A DNA stretch of 64,000 nt from Bugula neritina. Its lineage: Eukaryota; Bryozoa; Gymnolaemata; Cheilostomatida; Bugulidae. The DNA is taken from the NCBI GenBank assembly GCA_964035545.1, contig OZ037767.1, positions 6,252,207-6,316,206 on the forward strand, written 5' to 3'. This document shows, piece after piece, positions 1-28,331 of this stretch. Each line of letters begins with the position of its first letter. Positions within the stretch are counted from its first letter, which is position 1. Below the pieces are notes generated by a model, which was given only the letters and a program-made list of their open reading frames with translations, did not search any database and was not told the origin of the DNA. The position numbers and the translations under genes are program-made.

Positions 1-159
1 TAATGGCACTCATAACATAATACTAATATGTAGATTACTCACATTGGTGTTAGTAAGTTCAGTCAGCACTATTAATAGCTAAAACATTGTTCATGATTAA
101 AACAAGCATTTGTACCACCACAGCAAAGCATTATTCACTGGAAAAAGTAATATTCTTAC

Positions 160-10681
<10,522 letters not shown>

Positions 10682-11540
10682 TATCCAAATATATCACAAA
10701 TAGACACTGATGAGCTTTACATTACACAAACTTTGTGCTCTACAGTTTAGATTATGAATGCAAGTGTTAGGCTAACAAATGCATGAGGGCTGATATGATT
10801 CACATTTCCTGTTTCCTCATCACATTCCAGAACAGATGTTGTGTTGTTACACTTGATTGAGCAGAAGTCATGAAATTAATTTTACTTTTGGATTCAAACT
10901 ATTGAGGCTGTCAATCAAGTCTTAATATTTCTGTAAAATAATGTGCCAAGCATTAAATTTTAGCTAATACATGTGAAAATGATTATATTATACATCTATA
11001 TATACATTCATACGGCACCACTATTCTGCATAGCATAAAGAATCTGTTTTAAATCATAGCCAATTTGACATACTTATTGCATTAGTAAAGAGTTACGGTT
11101 TATTTTATTACTATACTTACAACATGCATGAGGTTTTCAGCAGTTAAATATTACATTAGGAGTTCCCTCTCTTGCCACATGCATTTCTCAGATACTTTGA
11201 AAGCAGTGAATATGCACATTTGGTTGGTAAAATGACATAATGCAATATTAGACAGAGTAAATGCAATAAAATATTATTAATAATATAATAAACATCAGTC
11301 ACTATTATAACATACCAGTTTACCGCTACAGTCAAATATAAGTCAGCTTTTAGAGTGGTCGAAGTTTCAGTGCCAGTGTTTAGAGCTGGCTTTTTGGGGG
11401 GGGGGGGGGGAGAGACAAGCTTTGCAACATGTGATAGATACATTGGGTGATTAGGTGAGGTTTGAAGCTATGTAGCATCAACAAGTATATTAATTATATC
11501 ACTCAATTTAGCTTATGGCCATCTCTATGAAGGAACTTCT

Positions 11541-11690
11541 TTAAACAGGGCTAGAAAAAGGATTTTTTTATGGCAGAGAAGCAATTTTAGCTGGAATACA
11601 ATGGTCTTTTTCTTGCATTCAAACTCCTGATCTCGTGTTTACTATACTCCATTGCTTTGATCATTAGACGACATTTGGTCATCATTACAT
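11541..11690 (-). mobile_element. Diverged copy of tRNA-derived SINE family A
   Basis: Aligns by eye with the better copies at 48753 and 56566: AGAAGCAATT, then a run corresponding to the B box (TTCAAACTCCTGATCTCG) and GTTTACTA...CATTAGACGAC corresponding to the A box, all in reverse orientation. The tail half is lost. Confidence 0.5.
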
Positions 11691-12010
11691 TACATAGCAC
11701 TTAAATATTTGTTATATTTCAACTACTATCTTCTAACCAGAACGTGCCATCTCATTCCAAGTATAATCAGTACGCAAGGAAGTGCAGGTACATTTGTGAA
11801 TATTTAGTTGTGTTGCAACAGAATTATATATAAAAAACAAATCATGGCTGGGTGCCAATTTGAGTTTTAGGATTTTACTATGAAACAAACATTACTTAAA
11901 GATATACTATATATGTTTACTGCAGCCTCAACACTCACGCAAGTTTATAGTCACTACCCCTGTGAGAAACCCCTGATGGAAAGGGTTTGTTAAAGCAGGC
12001 TAAAGACTAA

Positions 12011-12457
12011 AGTTGCGTTTATACCTTCACGATTTTCGGTCAAAATTTCAATTTGGCCGGGTTGAAATTTCTCCGAGTTGCATTGCATTGTAAAAGCCAC
12101 TCGTTGAAATTTTTGTACTGTGATAACTTAATCGGCCAATTTTAGAATAGGAGTAATAACTCCTTGTAAACATCGTTATTTAGTTATTACTTTGGCGATT
12201 AGACAACGTACTTATACGGTTATAATTACATAGCCTACGCCTTCTCAATTATCGCTTTTATGCTTTCCGCTTCACTAATTCACGACGTTTACAAAGGGCA
12301 TCAAATAGCTATTATGCGAGTCAAATTTCAATTTTAGAAAGTGAGCAACCGCATCAATATGATTTCAACGAGTTTCGGTTTGACTATAAAGGGGTACCCG
12401 GACAAGCATTATTAACTTAAACTCGGTACTTTTTTCAGCAGAGGTATAAACGCAACT
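12011..12457. mobile_element. MITE 1, 15-16 bp terminal inverted repeats, TAA target duplication
   Basis: Begins AGTTGCGTTTATACC and ends with its exact reverse complement GGTATAAACGCAACT. Flanked by TAA on both sides (12008-12010, 12458-12460), a 3-bp TWA-type duplication as seen for PIF/Harbinger-like elements. No coding capacity. It sits inside the family A SINE, so it inserted later. Confidence 0.75.
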
Positions 12458-12460
12458 TAA

Positions 12461-12804
12461 GCCTAGGGCCACACGGTGCGTATTTTCGCATGCGAAAATC
12501 GAAACCACAAGTAACAAAGGCGTTCACTGTAGCGTCAGTGATGCGTGATAAATAAAGCTTTCATTTTTAAATCGCACTCGCTTTCAATAAAACGCAATTT
12601 ACTGGAATTTAGCACTAAAATAACGAAATTGGGCTCGCTTAATCACTACCAGCCAATTAGGTGACGACGACAGAGACGATTCGCACTTGCGTTGAAAATG
12701 CAGAGCGACAAGTGCGAACGTTTTCTCAACGCGCACAGTGGACACCTTTGCTACTTGTGATTTCAATTTTCGCATGCGAAAATACGCACAGTGTGGCCCT
12801 AGGC
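12461..12804. mobile_element. MITE 2, about 70 bp terminal inverted repeats, TTAA target duplication
   Basis: Left end GCCTAGGGCCACACGGTGCG and right end are near-perfect inverted repeats over about 70 bp, including the palindrome ATTTTCGCATGCGAAAAT. TTAA lies on both sides (12457-12460 and 12805-12808), the duplication typical of piggyBac-like elements. It inserted on the MITE 1 border, whose final T plus TAA supplied the TTAA target. An open frame at 12661-12855 is just element sequence. Confidence 0.8.
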
Positions 12805-14171
12805 TTAATATTTATATGTGGCACAGGAGCAATTATGAATGGGTGCTCTTCCTAACATCACCAATGGCCTTTGTCCGGGTTTGAACCCATGACCTCATGT
12901 TTACTAGACAAACGCTCTAACCCCGGCTGCTCCTTAATGTAGCTTCAGCAGTTTTAGTTTAATAAACTACTGCTATTGGGGGGGGGGGGGGGGCAAACTT
13001 GCAAATAATATTATGACAGACAAATAATAGCGGTAATTCAGTATCTTGTTTAAATTCAATTACTGCATAAATTTTGAAAGTCTTCCCATTTTTCCTGGAT
13101 GCCTTAAATATTTGGCAAGCAAGTAACTTTGCAATAGCGTAAGCAATAATGCACAAAATACATTCAACAATCAAAATGCACCCTTCTCAGCTAGCAGAAT
13201 TTCCTTCAGACCTCACAGTTCAAATGATGATTGACAAGTCTAATGTTCACCAAAGTTATCTGTCCTTGGCAAGTAAGACAAGTGACAGCAAGTGCCCGCA
13301 TAAACTTTAATACTGTCAAAGTTTCAGAATGTCATTATTTAAAAGTGTCAGAATGCATGAACATTGTTTTACACTTTATTTAACTATCCGCTGATTAACT
13401 TGCTATAAATTCAGTTAAGATATGTTTTATATATGTTTATTAAAATACTTGAATAATATCATATTTAACTGTGGGAACTGTTATGTGAAGTGATTCATTA
13501 GTGAGAGTTTCAGCAACTACCAGACTCAACTGCTGAATACTACACACTGCTATAAAGAAATTTGGTGTGACATGATGTGCCTAAGGAACTAAGGTACTAG
13601 ACCACTATTTCATTATATAGTAATGCGGGTTTTCTATCCATCCCCCTTTACAAACTGATATATTTATTTTCAAGAATAATTAGTTCCACTATGTTATTAA
13701 ACAACATGTTATACTATGCTATGCTATGCAGTACAAATAAAGAACTTGAATAACGGTGTATGTTTGTTATTATTTTATTTGGCAGAACATTATGTTTTGT
13801 AAGAAAGTTCATGCAACATCTAATGCAGAAAAAATGCACCAAGCAGTCAAAGCAATCAATAAGCCGTAACCTATCACTATAAAAGTGAGAGACAATCGAA
13901 TACTAGAGAGAAATAAACCTATTATTATAATACAAATTAAAAAGATACAATATTATATATAATATACTATCTCTATGTACAACCTGCTCTGACATGTCAT
14001 AACAGAGTTACTACAGTGTCTGTATGATCATTGATCTCTGTGATGTCATTCAACACTTCATATTCTCATTGTACTACGTGCTAATGTAAGCAGTACTTTA
14101 TATTCAATAAGAGAGGACAACTCTAGTATAACACTGCAGCTCAGTTGTTCAGCTATACACAACTTTTACAT

Positions 14172-15200
14172 TCACAGTCCTTCCAGCTTCTCATATCTAC
14201 ATATCTTAGCTTTCACACTTCCTCCAATTATTGGAATTTTCTGAAACAAATAATACATAAAATAAAGCTATATATATTTTATTGTATTTTTGTATTCTAT
14301 GGGCCTGAAGCTAAAAATTAGTGCAAATATACACTAACTCAGAAATACTCCTTGGTTAGAAATACACGAATTAAAGTAACAGTTCTCTTCCAATAAAAAT
14401 TAGTAACTTATTTGTAGCTATCAAACTACAGTACAATTCAAATAAAGATAAGAGAATTACCCTGTTGACTGTGTAGGAGCTGGACATTGTAGGTTCAAGC
14501 TTTTGAATCTTATCAGATATTGTTGATTGAGCTTTTATGTTGATTTCCGGGCAGATTTCTGCTGTCTGAAACAGAAACCATATTTCTTAGCTTAATGAAA
14601 TGAAAAACTAGTTTTGGATGAGCTAGTATAAAACTTTGCATTTCATACCTTTAAACAATGAAATATAATTATACTAACATTAAAACTGCGATGAGTTTAA
14701 GTACAAAAGGCCATTCCTTGCAGTACTTATATACTGCTTATACAACCGTATACTATTTGCTATATTGTCTAGTTATGCACTATAGTGTTTCTAGTTAAAC
14801 ACTGTCTTAGTTAATAAATATATGAGTTTAGTTACCTGAGTTAAAATAACTTGTTGCAGGTTTCTGAGTTGAGTTTTTGTTATTTGCTTCTTACGAAACA
14901 TTTTGTAGACAACTCCCAACTCCTGGAGAATTTCTAGTTGTTCTTCCTGCAAGTAATAACGTAGATTCAGTGTTGATGATTTGATCGATTCTTTCAGCTT
15001 TTTTGTTATATATTTAGATAATTATAAATTATATTTTTTCTCCAATAAAATTAACTACTTATTAGTTATAAATTTGTAATCGCAATTAGTCATTACGTAA
15101 TGCGTAACATTTTACTTACTGTTGATTTGTTATGAATCACTCTCTTTGCCCACATGACATCACCTTTACTAAACATGGAGAAATCACAAATCACATACAT
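14172..15200 (-). CDS. Small protein of unknown function, 121 residues, four exons
   Basis: Exons 15200-15120, 14946-14836, 14565-14461 and 14240-14172 join in phase 0 throughout, all with good GT-AG sites (donors GTAAGT, GTAACT, GTAATT). The start is the first ATG; a second in-frame Met follows eight residues later and gives 113 residues. Residues about 27-65 (KSTEEQLEILQELGVVYKMF, then KKQITKTQLRNLQQ) are charged and helical, coiled-coil-like. The C terminus is basic and carries MSSSYTVNRKIPIIGG. There is no signal peptide or membrane segment, so it is probably intracellular. Conserved exon phasing and clean frames argue for a real gene. I do not recognise the family. Confidence 0.7.
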
Positions 15201-16797
15201 GGCTAGCTTTCAAAGTAGAATTATAGTATCTTGAGTAGCAAAATATCACACCCGACTTATTTGTTTGCTGTGAAGTTTGTGACTTTATGTCACGAGGTTA
15301 CGATGTTCATTGTTGAGTTTACAGTTTGGATTATTGTTGTTTATACTTCCATATATGACCACATTTGAATTGCAGACTATTTAGATACATTCATTACAAC
15401 TTTTGCTCATAAGAAACTTTTTATAGGACAAATAACAATATTGTGTTAATTATTATATTTAAACTGTCCAGTGTTCATATTTGAAGATTATCAATGCTCT
15501 CATAACATTTTATATCATGTGATAATTCTGCTATCTAACTATAGTGTCTGTTGTTTGCACACTTTGTCAATTTCCGGAGGCAGTGGAAAAACTGTTTTTT
15601 ACTGACAAGTATATACTTTTCCATCTTCGTTGCTTTCCAATTAGTGAAAACATAAAATGTGTTCGCGTGGCTATATATGCGTTTGTATGTGTAAAAGTGT
15701 GTATACACATAATTTTACAAACGTGCACAGTCCAAGATTATTGCTCAAGTGATGTGTCATGTGATTAAATCAAGTTTCTTTCACAGGAAACATCAATCTA
15801 AAGAGTTATAATATATTTGTAACAATTTATTACAATTTATAAATTAAAATGTAAAAAATATGTTATCAAAACTGAATGATTACAAGAAGTAGCTGTACAT
15901 ACTGAGCTTGAACTTTTAGGCATAACGGAACAGATGTTTTATAAATATAAAAGAGCAACAACAAACCAAATGGTGTTCTGTTCAAGGTCTTAGAGGTGAG
16001 ATAACTCCATAACTCAAACAAAAAGCTAATGTTTAATAAAAACTTGAATCGGCAAATGTGTAAAAGGTGCAACAAGAAGAACTAAATTACATTGTTTTGA
16101 ATAAAAAATTGCACCATGAAATTGCCAAAACACTTGGATTAATACAGCTGCAATCACCATTGCAGACATATGCAAATACATACATAATGTGAAAGGTGAA
16201 AATATAATATAATATTGTATGCTGAAAAAAGTAGTTTAGCAATAAAAATAGCACCAGAAACATGAACAAATCAAGCAAAATAAATAGAATGAGTGGTGCA
16301 AGTAGTGTACTCTGCAATAAGACTATGACATGTATAGATTGTGAAACAGGTCACTCTCAGTCACAGTAAACTGCTATTTACTAGCTATTTTTATTGCAGT
16401 TGCAGGAGAACAGGTAAACAGCTGGCATAGCCCTGGAGGACACCAGAGCTTTGCTAGTAGACTGTATAATGAGTAATCTAATTGGATAGTAGCAAGAGCC
16501 ACTGGAGTATTTCCAAATCATTTCTTTTTAATTTTCTACGGTTAGCAAAGCAAGTGCTATAATCCAGGAGATTTATGATGGCCATGTAGTACGTGTAAAG
16601 ATATGGTGTCTATAATTGAGATCACTGACATTACCCTAGCAAATGCAATTGCAGTGTTTCAAAATGTGATATGCACTCAACAACCAAGAACTGTTTCTTA
16701 TCACATAAATCAGAATATTACAGTAAAGGGGCGAGATTTAAATAACTACCCACATTATATAAACCTCAGGTAAAAACTAAACAAACAGGGGAGATAA
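15201..16797. other. Intergenic region
   Basis: Upstream of the 14-kb gene and downstream of the FAM89 stop. No exon-like sequence seen. The part next to 16797 is probably the FAM89 3' UTR and the part from 15201 the promoter of the small unknown gene. Otherwise AT-rich and unremarkable. Confidence 0.5.
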
Positions 16798-18398
16798 CTA
16801 TATGACGGACACGGGTAGATTAGAGTCGCTGTCCAAGGCAGCGTATTCTTCTTCGTCTTCCTCGAGCACCATGTCCACTGAACTTTCCGACAGCAACATG
16901 TCATCTTCTTGAGACTTTAGTTCATTGATAGCCGAGTGGAGACTCATGAGTTTACACAGCAGATAGCCATCCATCTGCCTCAGGGACGACTGCAATGGTA
17001 CATGTAATATAGTACATCCTAGAGGGTACATGTGATATAGTGTATCCTAGAGGGTCATGTGATATAGTGTATCCTAGAGGGTACACGTGATATAGTGTAT
17101 CCTAGAAGGTACATGTGATATAGTGCATCCTAGAGGGTACACGTGATATAGTGTATCCTAGAGGGTACATGTGATGTAGTGTATCCTGGAGGGTACACGT
17201 GATATAGTGTATCCTAGAGGGTATTTGTGATATAGTGTATCCTAGAGGGTACATGTGATATAGTGTATCCTAGAGGGTACATGTGATATAGTGTATCCTA
17301 GAGGGTATATGTAATATAGTGTATCCTAGAGGGTACATGTGATATAGTGTATCCTCGAGGGTACATGTGATATAGTGTATCCTAGAGGGTACATGTGATA
17401 TAGTGTATCCTAGAGGGTACATGTGATATAGTGTATCCTAGAGGGTACATGTGATATAGTGTATCCTAGAGGGTACATGTGATATAGTGTATCCTAGAGG
17501 GTACACGTGTTGTAGTGTATCCTAGAGGGTACATGTGATATAGCGTATCCTAGAGGGTACATGTGATATAGTGTATCCTAGAGGGTACACGTGACATAGT
17601 GTATCCTAGAGGGTACACGTGACATAGTGTATCCTAGAGGGTACATGTGATATAGTGTATCCTAGAGGGTACACGTGATATAGTGTATCCTAGAGGGTAC
17701 AGTGTGACACAGTATATTCATTCTAAAAGAAAGTAAATAGAATATATCTGGTAAAACATATATTCTATAATATAAACAGCAGTGTTGAGTCATTATAATC
17801 TGTCTGTCTGCCCAAAGATTACTAAAAATTTTGTTTACTGATAATTCACTAAATTATTTATATATATTATATAAAATAAAATTATGATGACACAGAAGAT
17901 AGATTTGCTCAACTAAAAGGCATGTTAATTATGTATATTACTATACAAAAATCAGTAATTTCGAAGTGGCCTAAATGATAACATTAGATAGCATTAAACT
18001 TGCCATTTCTTTCCTGAGTAGAGTAAGTGATGCCGACATAGATTTAGCCTGGTCAGTCATGGAACTATTATTTAATTTTGCGCTCACACTATCAGAGGCA
18101 GCATTTTCCTGAAAAATTATACAATCATAAATACACACCAGAAAAAAAATGCTAATAAAATTATAACTTTGATAAAACATTAATTCGGATAGAAAACATA
18201 TACTTTTAGGTCCAGCTAAATAAACTAGAAATGAAATAGTAGATTCAAATAAACCACCTGGCTCATAGTCATCTGCTCGGAGTAGACTTTGAGCGACTCA
18301 CTCCACTGCGAGTTGACTGAGTTGGCTATGATACTCAGCACTTTTGGAGCTCGAGGCAAACCAGTTGACTGCAAACTACTGGGTGAATTGGAAGTCAT
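16798..18398 (-). CDS. FAM89: FAM89 family protein (FAM89A/B, LRAP25-like), 145 residues
   Basis: Three coding exons: 18398-18258, 18108-18004 and 16989-16798, each joining in phase 0. The first begins at an ATG directly after a CAG acceptor, so a 5' UTR exon lies upstream. Family match from memory: vertebrate FAM89 has a conserved LRKEMVGLRQLDMSLLCQLY core; here the spliced protein reads LRKEMSSLRQMDGYLLCKLM followed by SLHSAINELK, and the N-terminal LPRAPKVLS...WSESLKVYSEQ matches the FAM89 N-terminal box. The acidic tail (MVLEEDEEEYAALDSD) is also family-like. This alignment requires the second intron to start with GCAAGT (GC-AG); reading through would instead give MASLMLSNVII and a stop. 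Mammalian LRAP25/FAM89B is known as an adaptor linking MRCK to LIMK1 at the leading edge; the role here is inferred. Confidence 0.85.
16994..17708. repeat. 28-bp minisatellite, about 25 copies, inside the FAM89 GC-AG intron
   Basis: Unit GAGGGTACATGTGATATAGT plus GTATCCTA, head to tail, with point variants (some units carry CACGTG instead of CATGTG). It begins only a few bases upstream (in transcript sense) of the acceptor of the last FAM89 exon. There are no unique spacers, so it is not a CRISPR-like array. Confidence 0.97.
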
Positions 18399-21300
18399 CT
18401 GTAAAATAGAAAATGTGATCATGGCTGCCTATAACTATATATACTTATTTAACTTTTCTATTTTAGTGTTGAAACTAAAACTTTCTGAAAAGTAGTACTA
18501 CTACGAGTACTAATACTAGCTGCCCTAGTAGTACTAGCAGCAGCTGTAACAGCAACAGCAGTAGCAACTAGCAGCAGTATTATTAACAGTAGGCGTATTA
18601 CATCAGTGTCAACATGAGCAGGAGTATTTGTATTGCTATTACCCTACGAGTATGATTATTAAAAAAAACAAATTATTAGTATCACTGGACAAATATTATT
18701 TATCGCTATTACTTATACCATTAAAATAGTTGTTAAAATTTTTATAAGATTAAAAATGTAAAATAAAAAATATGAAATATTGTTTTATCAGGCAATTGCA
18801 AATTTCAAATAGTCAGATACTCATATGCTATTAATACAACTAGAACAAATAACATAATGCAGTACTCACAGTCACACCTAGTCGCACTGTGACTATCATT
18901 ATCAATTTGTATTAGTATAGGACTAAGACTAATTATTATTATTAATAGCTACTACTAGTACTGCTAGTATTATTATTATATTTATTGTTATAATTAATTC
19001 ATTATTACTTAAAATTACTAATATTAGAAGTATTACTAATAGTCTAATATTATTAGTAGTGGTGAGTAGTAGCATTACTATTGCAGTTATTATTATTAAT
19101 AGTAGCCTACTACTATAACAGTAAGATACTTATAGTTAATGTTAATGTTGTACTATGCCGACCATCATGTCCGCTGTCAATTTACTTTAAATATTAAGGA
19201 CTTAACTTTTAAGGTATTAGTACTATCATTAATTTATCATTAAGCCATTATAATTATTCAGACTAAATTTAATGATAATGGTAATCACTATCAGTATCAT
19301 GGTGAAAGTGATAATCATAATGATTATTATAATTTATAATTATTATTTGATGATAACTATAATATTAGTATTACTATTATTACTACTACTATAACTATTA
19401 CTATTAGTATTACTATTACTATTAGTATTACTATTAGTATTACTATTACTATTAGTATTACTATTACTATTAGTATTAGTAAACACTAAATGTAATAGAC
19501 TAATACTAATAGTAATAGTTTAAGTTTTAGTTATACTTATAGATAATATTAATAGTTACTATTACTAATACTCTAATTACTAATAGTAATACTAATAGTA
19601 TTACTATTAGTATTAGTATTACTATGTCTATTAGATTTAGTATTACTATTAGTATTACTATTAATATTATTATTACTATTAGTATTAACTATTATGGTAT
19701 TATTATATTATTACTAATACTTATAATTTTTATTGTGCATTCAATTTTATCTTATTTTCAATTTAAATTTTAATGAAACTATTAAATGAAACAGACATGA
19801 GACAGAGATGTCAGTCTCAGACATGAGTGATTGAGTGTGACACTCACATTCTGATTCTGATTCACACTGACAACCCAGAATTTGATGTAACTGTAAGATA
19901 AACAGTATTAAATTCAATAGTTATAACCTTTAAACTGAAAAGAAAATCTATATTAGCTTTGACTTTTCAAGCATGTACTTACGTCTTATTATTATACTTA
20001 GAGCATAAGTTGTAATTATACTTATAGTTATAGTAGCCTACAATGATTGGCGAAGTGGAAATCAAAATAGAACCTTGAATAGTAATGGCGTCACTACCAA
20101 AGTTTAGCTACAGAGTTCAAGGCATGTTTACCAAAACGTATAAGGTAACGCCTTGAAAGTCAAACGTCTTTAATCACTAATGTAATAAACTGAGGTTATA
20201 GAAAGAAAAAGGAGAAGAAAACCCCGATTGACGAAAAACGGAATATAAAGGCCAGTTTTTTCACTAAACAAGGCAAAGGGTTATATAAATAAAATTAAAC
20301 CAAGATTGATTATTTATATATTATATTAAAGGATTATTTTAATATATTAGGCTACATAAAATAACTTGCCCATCAAAATGTTTAGATGCTAATGTGTTTT
20401 AAGAAATTTTTTCCAGAAAACTCTTAAAAAGTTACTTATGGCATATAATACTATAAATGTTGCAGCATGTACACGAATAAAGACTATTTTATAAAATAAA
20501 ACTTTATTCAAAAACACACAAAAATAGTATTGCTTATGCCAGAATAGGACAAATGTATGACACTTTCAGCACGTTATGCCCCAACATAGATAGATAAAAT
20601 TATTGATAACTGAAAATAAATGTACATACGCTGTATAGAAACTGTAAATTACAATTGCTAACTATTAATTGGTATTCAACAAGTTGAGCACACGAAAACT
20701 TATACTAATAAAAAAAATGTTGAGCTTCAATAATCTGTCAGTCAAACTTTGGTAAAGCTGCAAAAATAGGTCATATTGTGATTAGTTATTACACAGTATA
20801 ATTAGCATGTATATTAATACGAATACTTTTATAAATAAATATTATGGCAATGAAAACAAACAATGTTTTTTAACAATTTTGAAAGATGACGCTTATTGTG
20901 TAGCAAATTTTGAAATCTTAATTTTCTGCTTGCATCACTTGTTTTTCTTATAGTAGAAGTTTGTTGCAATTAGAGCTAATTTTACAAACACCTGTATTGA
21001 TCCATGTTGACTGTGTATACATTATACTACCACCTTTGAATAAGATAAAGGTGAAATACACCGACATTTTTTGGTTACAAAATTGATCACATATACATGT
21101 ATTTAAAGTTTTATGACAAATTCTCAAGTGATATATCTATATAATGTAAAGAACACCATATAACACAGATGTGCTGTAGATAAGTAACTTATATACAACA
21201 CAATGTGTGGAGCCTTAGGGGGTTAAGTTTGTTTCTTCCTGCATGCTGATTATAAAATATTGTCTCCTCCAGTATAATATTTAAAATTATATAATCATTT

Positions 21301-22085
21301 AGTATATGATGTTCTAAGAATAGATTTTGAGTGTTGAGTTTAAAAACAATGTGACAAAGTAATAGCTATACTGAGCTTTTTGGTGACAATTTGTGAAACA
21401 AGCGGTAATTGATCTTAGTTTATAGTTGTTAAAATATAGTGTATGCTTAAAGAGTATATAAACTTTTTATAAAATTTTTAAAAGTCCTAATTTATTTAGA
21501 ATTCTATATCCCAAGTTTCACCAGTATTTATTAGTTTTGAAATTTGTCTTCTTGCAGAAGTGAGAAACTAGGAACAGGCCTGCTGTAACAGACAGATTTT
21601 AGTCGCTATAATTATATGATGGACCACAACTGTACATTAGGCAGTTCAAGTTAACACAAGACTAACAGCTGTTTTGATTAACATGAAGTGATATTTCAGG
21701 TTGAGAGAAGAAAGAATATGAATTGATAAAACATAATATGTCTGATACATGTTACTTAAAACATTTATTTGTAAAGAAGAACTAAACCAAATGTTACACA
21801 GAAAAGTAGGTCTAAATTTCATCAATACTAAAAGGAATTAGTTCTATTTAGCATGCATTATGGAAGAGTACTGTAAAACGCAATAAAAAATATTGTAAAA
21901 TTATACTTGAAGCAGCTGCTTAACCCTGATTAATTTTGTTCAAAAGGTTGAATTTTGCGAGAAAACTTTAAACTATTATGCACTATTAAAAAGTTGAGAA
22001 TGATGAATGAATATATAAGTGATTTTACAGTTGTTATTTTTAGTGAAAAGTTTTTGTATATACTAAACAGAAGGATGAATCAGAA
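18399..22085. other. Intergenic region rich in TAN-triplet low-complexity sequence
   Basis: 18490-19100 and 19360-19700 consist largely of TAC/TAG/TAT triplets (TACTATTACTATTAGTATTA and similar). From about 20040 to 21180 it is ordinary AT-rich DNA with no exon seen. 21183-22085 is the 3' flank of the ASB-type gene and is shared with 28332-29337. A 5' UTR exon of FAM89 must lie somewhere upstream of 18400 but could not be placed. Confidence 0.6.
19360..19700. repeat. (TATTAC/TAGTAT)n triplet-type low-complexity repeat
   Basis: Long runs of ACT, AGT and ATT triplets on both strands; similar sequence recurs at 42440-42560. Confidence 0.85.
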
Positions 22086-27432
<5,347 letters not shown>

Positions 27433-28331
27433 TGTTTTTGTGGTTAGAGTCTTTTTTGTCTTTAGCATATATGTTTCTAATTTAGATTTTTTTGTGTTTC
27501 CCTTTCTTTATTTGCCAACTGTCACTAGACCAATATCTACAAAAATCACATTGAATCACACATACAAGCAGATGTCAGAAGTATTTCAAAATTAAGACTC
27601 TCTCAACACAAAGGTTTCTGGAAAACTTCAACCTAGCAATTTTTGCTAACTTTTTAGACCATTTAAAAAGATTAAACTGCTTTCTAAAATATTTTACTAA
27701 ACTATGTATACATTATTGCTAAAGAGATATTATAATAATTTATTTAAATTTATGAGTTTTGATGAAGGTTTGTAATGATTTACACTATAATAATTCAGTA
27801 CATAACAAAGTAATTATTATCTAGAAATGATTAGTTTTAAAATTTACTGTTATTGAGCTATTGGTAAAAATTCAATTTAGCAATGAGGTAATTGGTTAAC
27901 CCTGGAAAGTAATACTGGTAAATTCATTTAAAAGCTGGTCTTGATACTTTAATGCTCAAGTTTTTTAGGAAACATTTTACACATTCACATGTTGAAAAGA
28001 ATTTAAACAATAAAAAAAGTTACCTTGTATATATAGCAGCTGACGGAGTTTCAGGTAAAAATCAAACTTCCTCTGTACTGCAGACAACCAGAAATGAAAC
28101 AGCACTACTGCATATAAACTAAATAAAGCTAACAAGCTATTTCTATGTGAGCTTTACAGCTTTTATTCACCAGTGCATCCAGCTTTCTTTCAAATTTATC
28201 TAAGCTGTAAAAGTAGTTTGTTGAGATATTTCATCGGATGAAAAGTTACTTCAACTTATTTTAACATCAATTTATAGCAAAGCTGCAATATTTATATCAC
28301 ATCGGCTCAGTTCTGATCTATTTGATATAAG

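Larger units (their letters stand above)
11936..12933 (-). mobile_element. tRNA-derived SINE (family A) split by two MITE insertions
   Basis: The SINE tail (11936-12010, AAGTTTATAGTCACTACCCC and CCTGATGGAAAGGG) and its tRNA-like head (12809-12933, B box GGGTTTGAACCC reversed, A-box region near AACGCTCTAACC) belong to one copy, as shown by the contiguous copies at 48753 and 56566. The junction is interrupted at GACTAA/TATTTA by 12011-12804. Confidence 0.75.
10682..14171. other. Intergenic region between the NHL/sushi/IPT gene and the 14-kb gene
   Basis: No exon was found on either strand. It holds the promoter side of the NHL/sushi/IPT gene (10682 up), a diverged SINE (11541-11690), an interrupted SINE with two nested MITEs (11936-12933), homopolymer G runs (about 11396-11410 and 12977-12993), and AT-rich sequence. 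The part from about 13750 to 14171 is probably the 3' UTR of the downstream minus-strand gene. Confidence 0.6.

Noticed and set aside
12661-12855. 64-codon open frame
   Set aside because: It lies across MITE 2 and the SINE border; no protein signal.
16994-17708. Regular 28-bp repeats resembling a CRISPR array
   Set aside because: Units abut directly with no unique spacers, and the DNA is animal; it is a minisatellite.
28031-28085. Exon-like segment between a CTGCAG acceptor and a GTAACT donor on the minus strand
   Set aside because: Its open frame ends in phase 1 and cannot join the ASB exons, which need phase 0. It could be a 5' UTR exon, but nothing else supports that.
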